In this document: positions 12,460-22,081 of the stretch, in pieces | How the letters are laid out: every line of letters begins with the position of its first letter | Position numbering within the stretch: position 1 is the stretch's first letter | NCBI GenBank assembly: GCA_028641055.1 | Contig: CM054057.1 | Span: 405,624,906-405,688,905 of the forward strand | Direction: 5' to 3' | Length of the DNA stretch: 64,000 nt | Source: Alopecurus myosuroides | Taxonomy: Eukaryota > Streptophyta > Magnoliopsida > Poales > Poaceae | Notes under the pieces: generated by a model | What the model was told of the DNA's origin: nothing | Databases searched by the model: none | Seen by the model: only the letters and a program-made list of their open reading frames with translations | Program-made: the position numbers and the translations under genes

Positions 12460-12860
12460 CCTAGTTTTAAAAACCGAACCGGACCGGCGGTCCGACCGGA
12501 AAAACCGAGAACCGAAGCCTTGTCCGGTTTTTTAACAAGCATTGGTCTTTTAGTAAAAAACCAGAAAAATAAATTGAATATGGTGCATAAAAAGGGAATT
12601 GAACCCTTGACCTTGACTCAAGGTCCACTACAAGCTCAACAACCATCTGTGCTAGCGCCAATTTATGATAATTTAGTGCATTGCATCAAATATTATGTGT
12701 ACTCATTTGTTTCGAGGTTAGAATTTTGAAAAAGTAGCTTAAATATTCCGGTTTTTTGTCGCAAATGAACCGATGAACCGATGAACCGACGATCCGACCA
12801 GTGAAAACCTGAACCGACAGCCACGCCGGTTCGATTACCGGTTCGGTTTTTTAAACTATG
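12460..12860. mobile_element. hAT-type MITE (401 bp, 8-bp target duplication)
   Basis: Flanked by perfect 8-bp copies of agacatag at 12452-12459 and 12861-12868. The uninterrupted site is seen in the other LTR near 4320 (ggcataggg). Terminal inverted repeats are CCTAGTTTTAAAAACCGAAC on the left and CATAGTTTAAAAAACCGAAC on the right, followed by more CCGG-rich repeats. An 8-bp duplication with a CA/TA-G TIR is diagnostic of the hAT superfamily. No transposase is encoded. The centre carries a tRNA-like segment with pol III boxes (12589-12654). Confidence 0.92.
12589..12654 (-). promoter_or_regulatory. Pol III A-box/B-box pair in a tRNA-like segment
   Basis: On the minus strand, TAGCACAGATGG at 12654-12643 fits the A-box consensus TRGYNNARNNGG at every position. 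GGTTCAATTCC at 12605-12595 fits the B-box consensus GGTTCRANNCC at every position. The gap is 37 bp, within the range of tRNA genes and tRNA-derived SINEs. A T5 run (12593-12589) follows directly. A T-arm-like stem (AAGGG/CCCTT) is visible around the B box, but I cannot fold a full cloverleaf, so this is not called as a tRNA gene. Whether it is transcribed is unknown. Confidence 0.6.
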
Positions 12861-13988
12861 AGACATAGGGATGGATGAACGGGCGTTTGATGGATACGAT
12901 ATTTCAAATAATGATCAAGTGAAGGGCATTGCAGATAAATATGATAAATCATCCAAGCACTAAGTAACCATAGGCATGTGTTCTGTAAATAGTCGTACGT
13001 GCTCGCAATGAGAACTTGCACAACATGTTTGGTCCTACCAGCCCATTTTCAGCGGGGCCTCGAGGGAACTACTCGTAATTAATGTGTTCCTTTTAATAGA
13101 ACAACGGAGCAAAGAATTAACACTCCGTGAACACATGTGATCCTCACATCACAGCCATCCCCTCCGGTTGTCCCAATTTCTGTCACTTTGGGGCCTCGGG
13201 TTCCGGACAGCGATATGTGTAAACAACTTGCAGGTAAGATTAAGAAACAATAATTATCATCGTGATTCAATAACATGTTCAGTTCTGAGATCATGGCATT
13301 CGGGACCAAAGTGGCAAGCATTAAGCATAAAAAGTTGCAACAATGTCAATAGCACTAATAAAAGATACGAGGCACTATGCCCTAACAATCACGGCATTAT
13401 TACATAAACGATCTCATCCAATCCCTACCATCCCCTTCAGCCTACAGCGGGGAATTACTCACACATGGATGGGGGAAACATGGATGGTCGATGGAGAGGC
13501 GTTGGTGATGACGATGGCGATGATCTCCTCCACTTCCCGTCCCGACACGGCGCTAGAACATGAACTTCTGATCCCCAAATCGATGTTCGGGATGGTGGCG
13601 GCACTCTGTTGTGTTTGTGTGGAATATGACGACCCCCTCATGTTTTAGGGTTGAAGACTATTTGTAGTCGAAAGGGGAGTCCGAGGGGGGCTCTCGGTGG
13701 CCCACACCCTATGCAGGCGCAGCCAAGGGGGGCGCCAGGGGGTGTGGCCACCCTGTGGCTCTCCTCCTGGCCCACTTCTGGCTCCCGAGGTCTTCTGGTG
13801 TGAAAACACCAATGGGGTCTTTTCTGGGAAATTTCCCGAAACTTCATTTTTCTACACAAAAACAAGACACCAAGGTAATTCTGCTGAAAACAGCGTTAGT
13901 CCGTGTTAGTTGTATTCAAAACACACAAGTTTAGAGGAAAACAAATAAGAAAAGTGTTCAGAAAAGGAGATACGTTTTCGACATATCA

Positions 13989-16932
13989 CCCACTTCCGGC
14001 TCTCGTAGAGGAGCCAGAACGGCAGTTCCGTGTTTTCCCCATCAGGTATATGGTTTCTCCAGAGGGGGGGGGGTACTCCGGATCGTCTGAATGCCACGAA
14101 ATCCCATGGTATACTATACCGTGTGTGTTAGAGTGTGTCATGGGTCTTGGATGCCCAATATTCCCTCACTCTCTTTGTTATGGCTTCAATGGCGTCACAT
14201 TAATTCTCTTTGGCGGGTTCGAGGACTATACTCAGAGCCCGAAATTCCATGATATGACAGAACAGGGAAATATTGTCAAGAGGTGGGACCTACCATTGTC
14301 TTGGGTGTTCCTTGGTCCTAACGTAACACAATGAAGCAATTAGTTCCACTTTTCTACCCCTTCCGGCTCATATAGAAGGTCTAGAACGGCAGTTCCGTCC
14401 TTTTTCTCCTGCGGGCATAGGGTTTCTCCGGAGAGGGGCTCAAGAGCGTCTGAATCCCACCCAAGGCTAGGTTATTCCATACCATGTGTGTTAGAATGTG
14501 TCATGGGTATTGGATGCTAAAGATTTCCTCACTCTCTGTATTATGGTTTCATCGGCGTCAGATTCTCTCTCGCGGGTTCCAGGACTACTAAGAACCTTAA
14601 ACACACGGATTTGACGGAACGGGGGCAATCTATCCAAGAGGTAGGACCTAAAATTGTCTTGGGTGTTATTTGGGCCTAACATAACACAACCAAGCAATTG
14701 GTTCTTCTTTGCTACCCCTTCTGGCTCACGTAGAGGGGCCAAAACGGCAGTTCCGTCTTTTTCCTAGTGGTGTTATGGTTTCTCTAGAGAGGGTAATCCG
14801 GACCGTCTTAATGCTAACAAATCCCATCGTATGCCATACCTTGTGTGTTAGAGTGTGGCATGGGTCCTGTATTCCCAAGATTCACTCGCTCTCTCTGTGT
14901 TAGGGCTTCAGCGGCGTCAGATTCTCTCTAGCAGGTTCTAGGACTACTTAGAGCCCAAAACTCCCGGATCTGAGGAACTGGGGGATCTTGCCAAGAGGTG
15001 GGACCTACCATATTCTTGTGCGTTCCTTGGGACTAACCTAATACATCCAAGCATTTGGTTCCACTTTGCTACCCCCTTCCGCCTAACGTAGAGGGGCCAG
15101 AACGGCAGTTCCATCTTTTTCCCTAGCGAGGCTATGGTTTCTCCGGAGAGGGGCCTCCAGATCGTCTGAATGCCACCAAATCCCATGGTATTCCATACCA
15201 TTTTTTTTATAGTGTGTCGTGGGTCTTGGATGCCCAAGATTCCCTCTCTCTCCGTGTTAGGGCTTCACCGGCGTCAGATTCTCTCTGGCGGGTTCCAGGA
15301 CTACTTAGAGCCCGAAACTCCCGGAACTGACGGAACTCGGTGAATCTTGCCAAGAGGTGGGCCCTACCATTGTCTTGGGTGTTCCTGGGCCTAACCTAAT
15401 ACAACCAATCAGTTGGTTCCACTTTGTTTCCCCCTTCCGCCTAACGTAGAGGGGCCAGAACAGCAGTTCCGTCTTTTTGCCCAACGGGGCTATGGTTTCT
15501 CCGGAGCGGGGCCTCCAGATTGTCTGAATGCCACCAAATCCCATGGTATGCCATACCATGTGTGTTATACTGTGTCATGGGTTTTGCATGCCCAATATTT
15601 CATCTCTCTCTCTCTCTCTCTGTTAGGGCTTCACCGGCGTCGGATTCTCTCTGGCGGGTTCGAGGACTACTTAGAGCCCGAAACTGCCGAAACTGACGGA
15701 ACTCGGGGAATCTTGCCAACAGGTGGGACCAACCATTGTCTTGGGTGTTCCCTGGACCTAATTTAATACAAACAAGCAATTGGTTCCACTTTGCTACCCC
15801 TTTCGGGCGCACGTAGAGTGGCCAGAACGGCAGTTCCATCTTTTTCCACATCGGGGCTATGGTTTCTCCGGAGAGGGGGCTCCGGATCGTCTGAATGCCA
15901 CCAAATCCCATGTTATGACAAATCATGTGTGTTAGAGTGTGTCATAGGTCTTGGATGGCCAACAGTCCCTTGCTCTCTGTAGGGCTTCACCGGTGTCGGA
16001 TTCTCTCTGCGGGTTCCAGGATTACTTAGAGCCCGAACTGACGGAACTAGGTGAATCTTTCCAAACGGTGGGCCCAACCATTTTCTTGGGTGTTCCTTGG
16101 GCCTAACCTAACTCAACCAAGCAATTGGTTCGAATTTTCTACCCCCTTCCGGCTCACGTAGAGGGGCCAAAACGACAGTTCCGTCTTTTTCCCCATCGGG
16201 GCTATGGTTTCTCCGGAGAGGGGGCTACGGATCGTCTGAAAGCCACAAAATCCCATGGTATGTCATACCACATGTGTTAGAGTGTGGCATGGGTCTTGGA
16301 TGCCCAATATTCCCTCGCTCCCAGTGTTAGGGATTCACCGGCGTCTCATTCTCTCTCGCGAGTTCGAGGACGACTTAGAGGCCGAAACTCCCGGATCTGA
16401 CAGACTGGGGGAATCTTGCCAAGAGGTAGGATCTACAATTGTCTTGGGTGTTCATTGGGCCTAACCTAACACAACCAAGCAATTGGTTCCACTTTTCTAT
16501 CCCCTTCCGGCTCACGTACAGGGGCCAGAACGGCAGTTTCGTCTTTTTTCCCAGCAGGGTTATGGTTTCTCCGGAGAGGGGGCTCCGGATCATTCGAATG
16601 CCACAAAATCCGAGCGTATGCCATACCATCTGTGTTAGAGTGTGTCATGGGTCTTGGATGCCAAATATTCCCTCGCTCTCCATGTTAGGGCACGCTTCAC
16701 TAGCGTTGGATTCTCTCCGCATGTTCGAGGACTACTGAGGGCCCGAAAGTCCCAGATCTGACGAAACTGGGGAAATCTTGCCAATAGGTGGGCGCTACCA
16801 TTGTCTTGGGTGTTCCTTGTTCCTAACCTAACAAAACCAAGAAAATGGTTCCAATTTTCTACCCCCTCCCGGCTCACGTAGAGGGGCCAGAACGGCAATT
16901 CCGTCTTTTCCCCCATCAGGGCTATGGTTTCT
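13989..16932. repeat. Tandem satellite array, right block
   Basis: The same ~359-bp monomer resumes directly after the retrotransposon at the point in the unit where the left block stopped ('ctaccccc' left, 'cttccggctc' right). Landmarks recur near 14228, 14585, 14946, 15304, 15664, 16022, 16372 and 16732, so about eight monomers. Some monomer variants repeat those of the left block: 16280-16380 matches 3470-3565, and 16625-16735 matches 3820-3930, including the insertion 'gcgcttcact'. The array ends near 16932, inside 'gctatggtttct'. Confidence 0.92.
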
Positions 16933-17499
16933 TCAGGCGAACTGGATGGAATCTTGTTACAAGTAGATATAGATTTGTGTTATCCATGTAACTATGGCCG
17001 AACTTGACAAAACCAAGAAATAAAGAACAGTGGTCTACCCCCTTCGAACACCGCTGATAGGTGTAGACAAACAAGTTGACTAGCATCGAACGGCTAGCAA
17101 AGTTCAAGCCACCAATCAACATGTAGTAGTATTCCACATAATTGACCCTTTCCAGGATTTTAGGTAACATACTTTTGGGATTTCTTGAAATATTTAGTAC
17201 TAAATAATTGCGTAAATGCTCAATTTTTTTAAGCCACCCATCAGCATCGGACGACTAGCAAAGTTCCCCGCAATTCAGCCAAAATTTCGCGATGCTCCGA
17301 AAAAATCGCGCCAGGACAGCCCGCCCAATTTTTTCGTGCAAGGATATTTTACTTCTCAGCCCTCCCGCACACAACTGGCAACCTTTATCCTTGAGGGAAT
17401 TTCTGCAATCGTTCCAAAACCCAGCCTTATCCCCTCGATCGGCCCTCTCGCCGAAAGAGAAAGCCACTACTTTGAAATATCCACTCCCCCTTGTCCTCC
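16933..17499. other. Unassigned flank of the satellite array
   Basis: Unique-looking sequence. Two related pieces occur: 'agcatcgaacggctagcaaa' near 17081 and 'agcatcggacgactagcaaa' near 17243, which suggests a small internal duplication. 17020-17045 ('aaccaagaaataaagaac... ctaccccctt') faintly recalls the satellite monomer. No gene recognised. Confidence 0.4.
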
Positions 17500-17506
17500 C
17501 AAACAG

Positions 17507-18240
17507 TCGGAGCCAGGATTTAGGTATAGGGGGGGCGAGGCGTGGGATGGCCAAAAAAGTGTTCCATGTTCGAGTAAGGTACTCGACATTTTTCTCTCTT
17601 ATAACCTCTAGTACCCGTCGAATCATTAATAGTGCAAAAAATCGCAAAATCGGACCTAAGAATCATAAATATGAAATTTATGATCAATTTCTACATACTG
17701 AATATAGGTAAAATTGTTGGATTTTCTGCTAGCAATTGCGACCTGCCTCGAAGAAACAGTCATCCCGATCAATAATACAATGCAGAGGTTTCCTAGCGGA
17801 TGGCTCTTGGCATAGCTTTCGAGCAGCCAAGGCCGCCATGGCAGCATGGCAGATCAATCTGATCTTGTGGCAAGAGTACGGTCACTCGGCCGCTGGAAAG
17901 AAAAAGAAGTTACCCTAAGAAGAAATGTGCCTAAACTAGTCTGGGCCTCATTGGGTGCATAGTCATGGGCTTTAACTACTAATTAACACGAATATGAGAT
18001 AATTAGCAAAGTACTCCCTCCGTTCAAGAATAAATGACTTCCATTTGTCAAGATATGGATGTATGTAGGCACTAAAACATGTCTAAATACATCCATATAT
18101 GGACAAATGGAATTCATGTATTTTTGAACGGAGGGAGTATATGCATTACCCACACTAGTAATACATACTCCAAATCATTAGGGGGGGCCGAACCTTGGAA
18201 GGGGTCTAGCCCCTGCTAGCCCCCCTTGTCTCCGCCCCTG
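17507..18240. mobile_element. hAT-like non-autonomous element with G/C-run termini
   Basis: The left end reads tcggagccaggatttagg followed by a run of seven G. The right end, read in reverse complement, is caggggcggagacaaggggg. This 'CGGAGcCAGG...GGGGGG' terminus is common on hAT-like elements in grasses. The direct repeat caaacag lies on both sides (17500-17506 and 18241-18247), consistent with a slightly eroded 8-bp duplication. No transposase is present; the small plus-strand frame at 17736-17918 has no recognised domain. A Stowaway MITE sits inside at 18014-18137. The exact borders are uncertain by a few bases. Confidence 0.5.
18014..18137. mobile_element. Stowaway MITE (124 bp)
   Basis: Ends ctccctccgttc and gaacggagggag form perfect terminal inverted repeats, and the TA duplication is at 18012-18013 and 18138-18139. 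The interior is almost a full hairpin ('caaatggaa' with 'ttccatttg'). This is a Tc1/mariner-type MITE, typical of Triticeae. Confidence 0.95.
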
Positions 18241-18247
18241 CAAACAG

Positions 18248-19072
18248 ATCATCTACTCCCCTGGTCTCACACCTCGCCGTATAGCTCGCTTTCCTGAACT
18301 CCCTCGTAGCCGTCGAGATCACCCTCCAGATCTGCCGCATCACCGGCCTATTCGCCATCCAGATCCGCCACCTCGCCATTGTGCTCGCCTGTCTGCCACA
18401 TCGTCTCCAACATCTGCGTACGCTATCTTCCACCTCGCGCCGTGCTCGCCGGTCAGCCACCTCGACGCCGTGCTCGCTGGTCAGCCACCTCGCCACCGAC
18501 CTCGCGGTACATCCAGATCTGCCACCTCGTCTCCAACCTCGCCGCAACATTACCGTCAATGTCTGCAAACACGCTGAAACGAGTGAAGATTGAAGACGAG
18601 AAACGCAGCAAGACAGAAGACCCTAAAGCCGCAGGAAACTATTCTCTCTAAATTGCTTGTCTATTTAATTGTATGTTTGATGCTTCCTTATTATCCTGCT
18701 TATGTTCGATACAGTTAATCTTTCTAAATTGGTTGTCTGTTTAATGGTATGCTCGATGCTTCATTATTATCCTCATTGTACTGCTAATGTTTGATGCAAT
18801 AAATTTCTCTAAACGGTTTCTTGTAACGGAAATAGGAAGGGGGCCTTCTTGCTTGGTAAAACTTTGCTTATTTGCAGCAATCTAGCTTGTATACTACGTA
18901 TTAGGTTTCAGGTCACTTTGCTTGTGATCCTATCAGTCTTGGTTTGGATCAGAATTTATATTACTTGCACTGGACTGTTCTTACAAGATGAGTGCCTTAA
19001 TTTTGGATGATGTATTAGGTTCTTATGAAGTGTTATATTTGAACTTTACTTTTAGTTCTTTATTCATGTTAG
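18248..19072. other. Intergenic or intron-like stretch with an ~80-bp tandem duplication
   Basis: 18250-18600 is C-rich with repeats of 'cacctcgcc' and 'gatctgcca' that give overlapping frames on both strands; no domain is seen. 18646-18718 and 18720-18806 are diverged tandem copies ('tctaaattg.ttgtct.tttaatggtatg.t.gatgcttc'). The rest is AT-rich. It could be the 5' part of the gene remnant that follows. Confidence 0.4.
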
Positions 19073-20194
19073 GATCACCACTACACCCCATTGAAGAAGA
19101 GCGTGCCAGAACTATCATGGCAAACAATGCAAAGATGCATGAACTGGGCGTAAAGCCAGCAAGCTTTCTTTCATGTCCTACTGTACCCCCCCCCCCCAAA
19201 AGACCAAGAAGCAAGACTCTGGATCTCAGTACATCCCTATGTATGATGTTGAAGAGGAATCAGATGCCACTAAAGGAGCCGTGTCATACCAATCACAATC
19301 CAGCGTAGACAATGAGCTGTAGGTTATTCCCTAACCCGGTAGCTCAACATTCTTTCATGATATCGCAACAACTAGGGTGCAACTTTCTTATCTTGTGTTG
19401 AACTATTTGATCAATGCGGCGCCATATATTTTGTGCTACTTCCTCTATTCCATACTATAAGACATTTTGGCAAGCTAATTAAGGTCGTGAAATCCTCTTA
19501 TAGTAATTAAGGCTTTGTCATTTCAACATGGTTTCCATCTATCTTCCTCACATGCTTGACACCTGCTATTCCATCTATGCTTCTCATTACACAAACAGTT
19601 GGTTGATTATAATCTGCTAGTTTTCATCTATTTTTTGTACATGCTTGTCATCTGCTATTTTGGTCTATCTTTCTCACATGCTTGACACCTGTTGTTTCAT
19701 CTATGCTTCTCATCTGCTAGTACATTACACACACCGTTGTTTGACTATAATCTGGTAGTTTTCATCATTTTTTTACATGCTTGTCATCTGCTAGTTTCAT
19801 CTATGTTCTGTACATTCTTGTCATATGTTATTTTCATCTATTTTGTTTGCATACTTGATAGGCAAGCAAGAACGGTGATGTATCGATCTGCTTCAGAGGT
19901 TGAGGACGATGATGATAGTGAAGTTGTCATGCTGAAGAGTGGAAAGCATACTTTCTCAAAGAAGGCCCATGTGGAATCAAGTCTTTCAAAGTCTGAGCCT
20001 GAACCGTAACTTGATGTGAATGTGCGCAGAACAATTGCTGTATGAGGATGGCGAAAGCAGAATCCGAGCAACTGAGGCTGAAGTTTGTAGTTGATATGGA
20101 AGACATTCGGAAGCAACAAGATGCGCTAAAGAAATCTCAACTAGAAGGAGTTGCCCTACTTGAGATGCTGGCTGAGCAGATGCGTGGTCCTTGA
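19073..20194 (+). pseudogene. Decayed multi-exon gene remnant, TE-associated or unknown
   Basis: Three exon-like blocks on the plus strand. Block 1 (19073-19323) encodes 'EEERARTIMANNAKMHELGV', a motif I associate with a large family of uncharacterised plant proteins often found beside transposons. It then crosses a run of eleven C at 19188-19198, after which the meaningful frame shifts to '...SQYIPMYDVEEESDA' and stops. Block 2 (19859-20009) is acidic ('SEVEDDDDSEVVML') and ends in TAA. Block 3 (about 20067-20194) is helical and charged ('EDIRKQQDALKKSQLEG') and ends in TGA. The spacer between blocks 1 and 2 is a T-rich intron-like stretch with a tandem repeat. Stops and the C-run frameshift make an intact product unlikely. 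I cannot name a function. Confidence 0.4.
19549..19810. repeat. Tandem duplication (~126 bp) in intron-like sequence
   Basis: 19549-19674 and 19675-19810 are two diverged copies starting 'cacatgcttgacacctg' and containing 'ttcatctatgcttctcat' and 'gactataatctg.tagtttt'. Within each copy the 'catgcttg.ca.ctgct' motif recurs, so an older shorter repeat lies underneath. Confidence 0.75.
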
Positions 20195-20534
20195 AACTCT
20201 GGTTCTGTAGGTTTGATATTCTGTGAGAAAAACTAAGTATTTGATGCATGTTATGTGGTTTGCTTTTCTGCCTGTGTGCAATTGGCAATTATAACGATGA
20301 TGTAACCACCTAAATAGCACCAAAACCGAAATGGTAGTAATGTAACGTAAAAGTCCGTCAAGGCAAATACCGACACGTGGCGATGTATGCCCAGCCCACA
20401 TGTCGTACTATGAGTGGGCGATTAGACGAACGTCCCCGGCACGGTGATGACATCACCCAAATCCGAGATGGAAAAAACGTTATGGAAAAGACGTTGCGTG
20501 GCACCATTTGGTTGGTGCACGTGCCACGAGTTTA
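20195..20534. other. Unassigned stretch
   Basis: No gene recognised. From about 20350 the composition changes to GC-rich words such as 'cacgtgg' and 'gacgt', which continue through the tandem repeat to about 21130. This looks like the subterminal or promoter region of a DNA transposon, but I find no clear terminal repeat. Confidence 0.35.
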
Positions 20535-20803
20535 GCGACGGAAAAAAACATCGCGGGTAGCCCGCGACAAGCAGATTTCGTCCCAGAAGAAGGCGACGTG
20601 GCGCTATTTTGTTTCCATGTGGCGTATTTTGATTTGTCCACATGGTTTCGCCTGATTGGTCGAGACTCGCGACGGAAGAAAACATCGCTATGTAGCTCGG
20701 GACGAACAGATTTCGTCCCAGAAGAAGGCAACGTGAAACCATTTTGTTTCCATGTGGCGTCTTATGATTGGTCCACATGGTTTCGCCTCATTGGTCAAGA
20801 CTC
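20535..20803. repeat. Tandem repeat, two ~134-bp units rich in 'gacg' words
   Basis: 20535-20668 and 20669-20803 align throughout: 'gcgacgga.gaaaacatcgc', 'gcagatttcgtcccagaaga', 'ttttgtttccatgtggcgt' and 'gtccacatggtttcgcct' occur in both. A third, partial unit starts at 20804 ('gtgacgtaaaaaaacg') and shorter matches follow to about 20905. The plus-strand open frame across the repeat (20508-20807) is a by-product of the repeat. Confidence 0.85.
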
Positions 20804-21251
20804 GTGACGTAAAAAAACGTTCCCACATTTGCCATGTCAGCTGATTACGACAACGGCCGTTAGAACCTTGTTTGCCACGTGTCGCCTCATAGCGACGAAA
20901 TAAAAACGTTAATGCTTATTGGGCCTAGTCCGGACGGCCCAACTGGTGGCGACGATCTGATGAACGTTGCGGATAGCCGTGAAGGTTTTAGGTTCATATA
21001 AACGTCGCAGACTCGTCTCCGACAGTCGATATGATACGTTTTCATTCTGTCGCGCAAAATATACCGGATTGTCCTTAGCGACGGTTTGGAGCCCATTCGC
21101 AACATTATTGAAACGTCCCACACCGCGCGGAATTTGGTAGTGAATGACGAATGCTGACACTTTAAACCCTTCACTTAGAAATTAAAACACAAAATATTCC
21201 CAAAAGTTTCATTACATAGCCACGCATACAAAAGCAGAAATATTATCTATC
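20804..21251. other. Unassigned GC-word-rich stretch downstream of the tandem repeat
   Basis: Contains further 'gcgacg' and 'acgtt' words (20890, 21005, 21080). It has the texture of CACTA or Mutator subterminal DNA, but no CACTA terminus or 9-bp duplication could be found. No gene recognised. Confidence 0.35.
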
Positions 21252-21696
21252 CTAAGGAGAAACGGACTTCCCAGAAGTGGCCCTGCTCGCAGAAGGTTTC
21301 GCACCACGACCGCGAGAAATTAGCTCAGAAAGCATCTTCGATAACTTCTCAACACAGTCGCCAAAAGGTCGGGGCGCTACCTTTTTGCCTAAGGCATCCC
21401 GAGGAAGCTTCGAGTACACCTCCCCATGTCATCCAAGACACGTTGTACGCCAGGGCAAACTGGATGGCTATCTTGGCTACGCACTCGGTCTGGGCGAGGG
21501 TGTACTCCTAAAGAAGATCGACCTCACCGAGGAACACCCGCAAGAGGCCCTCAAGAGTAGATGGAACTGGCACCCCTTCGAGCAATCACTGATGCAGGTG
21601 TGATAGCACTCGAGAAGCATCGCGCAGAGAGAAGCAAGCCTTATTCACATGCTCCTGCACCTCGACTCTCGCGTAGCTCCAAAATTCGGGAACCAT
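21252..21696 (-). pseudogene. Decayed small reading frame with two stops and one frameshift
   Basis: Reading the minus strand from an ATG at 21696 gives a continuous protein-like sequence starting 'MVPEFWSYARVEVQEHVN'. It is interrupted by a stop at about 21586 and another near 21510, and by a frameshift near 21420. After that it continues 'YSKLPRDALGKKVAPRPFGD' and '...SELISRGRGAKPSASRAT' to a TAG at 21252-21254. Total length would be about 145 residues; the C-terminal end is basic and serine-rich. I do not recognise the family; the 'LPRDALGKKVAPRPFGDC' core might belong to a TE-associated protein. A TATA-like box lies 57 bp upstream of the ATG, in a segment that matches a copia LTR promoter (see 21661-21765). 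Confidence 0.45.
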
Positions 21697-21765
21697 GGGA
21701 TGAGAGAAGAGAGAGAAAGAAATTGTGTGCCAAAAAGAGAGGGGGTGCCTCTCTTTATATACAAG
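21661..21765 (-). promoter_or_regulatory. Core promoter segment shared with the copia LTR at 51158-51218
   Basis: On the minus strand TATATAAAG (21761-21753) is followed by GAGGCACCCCCTCTCTTTTT and GGCACACAATTT. The copia 5' LTR at 51217-51180 has TATAAAG, GAGGCACCCCCTATCTTTTT and GGCACACAATTT in the same order. After a 30-bp C/T-rich insertion the match resumes with AATTTTGGAG and CGCGAGA. So this is either an LTR remnant or a captured LTR promoter. Confidence 0.6.
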
Positions 21766-21799
21766 ATGATGCATGCGCATTGCGGCGGAAATCTTACTA

Positions 21800-22081
21800 T
21801 AAATGATTATTTTATTTTACTTTATTGCTCTTGTCAAGGATAATTGAGAAAGAGTATCAGTTCAGTTTTTAAATCAATAATAAGGGAATATAATAGATTA
21901 TCTATATCAAATCACTAATCAGTCTGAACTGGGATGAGGAAAACTCACATAATTGTCAGGATTGTTTTAAGCATATTTTTTTCAGTTCCATTGCAATTAA
22001 CATGATTTTATATATAATTAATACCGGAAAAGTGAAGTAATATATTTAATTTCAAATTGTGCTAATAACTTTAGTAACCAA
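21800..22081. other. AT-rich spacer
   Basis: No coding or transposon signature seen. The stretch borders the 5' end of a Helitron at 22082. Confidence 0.4.

Larger units (their letters stand above)
4057..13988 (-). mobile_element. Athila-type Ty3/gypsy LTR retrotransposon, lacking RT/integrase
   Basis: A 9.9-kb element inserted in a satellite monomer. The 5-bp target duplication is ccccc at 4052-4056 and cccac at 13989-13993 (one substitution). Its 5' LTR is on the right (12189-13988) and its 3' LTR on the left (4057-5427). On the minus strand the order is LTR, primer site, decayed gag, retropepsin ORF, then a remnant of the Athila-type third ORF, an A-rich untranslated stretch, polypurine tract and LTR. 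I find no reverse transcriptase, RNase H or integrase between the protease (ends 9496) and the third-ORF remnant (from about 8220), so the element is non-autonomous. The gag and protease resemble the Triticeae Sabrina group; that family name is recognition only. Confidence 0.92.
12189..13988 (-). repeat. 5' LTR of the Athila-type element, with a MITE inside
   Basis: Starts (minus strand) TGATATGTCGAAAACGTATC at 13988 and ends ...GGGTCATCA at 12189. Without the 401-bp MITE at 12460-12860 and its 8-bp duplication it is 1,391 bp, close to the 1,371 bp of the 3' LTR. The 3' LTR has no MITE at the matching place, so the MITE landed after the retrotransposon inserted. Confidence 0.92.

Noticed and set aside
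12589..12660. Possible tRNA gene on the minus strand
   Set aside because: A and B boxes are present, but no full cloverleaf with acceptor and anticodon stems could be formed, and it lies inside a MITE.
17255..17711. Overlapping frames of 130-139 codons on both strands
   Set aside because: No domain; they cross the left border of the hAT-like element.
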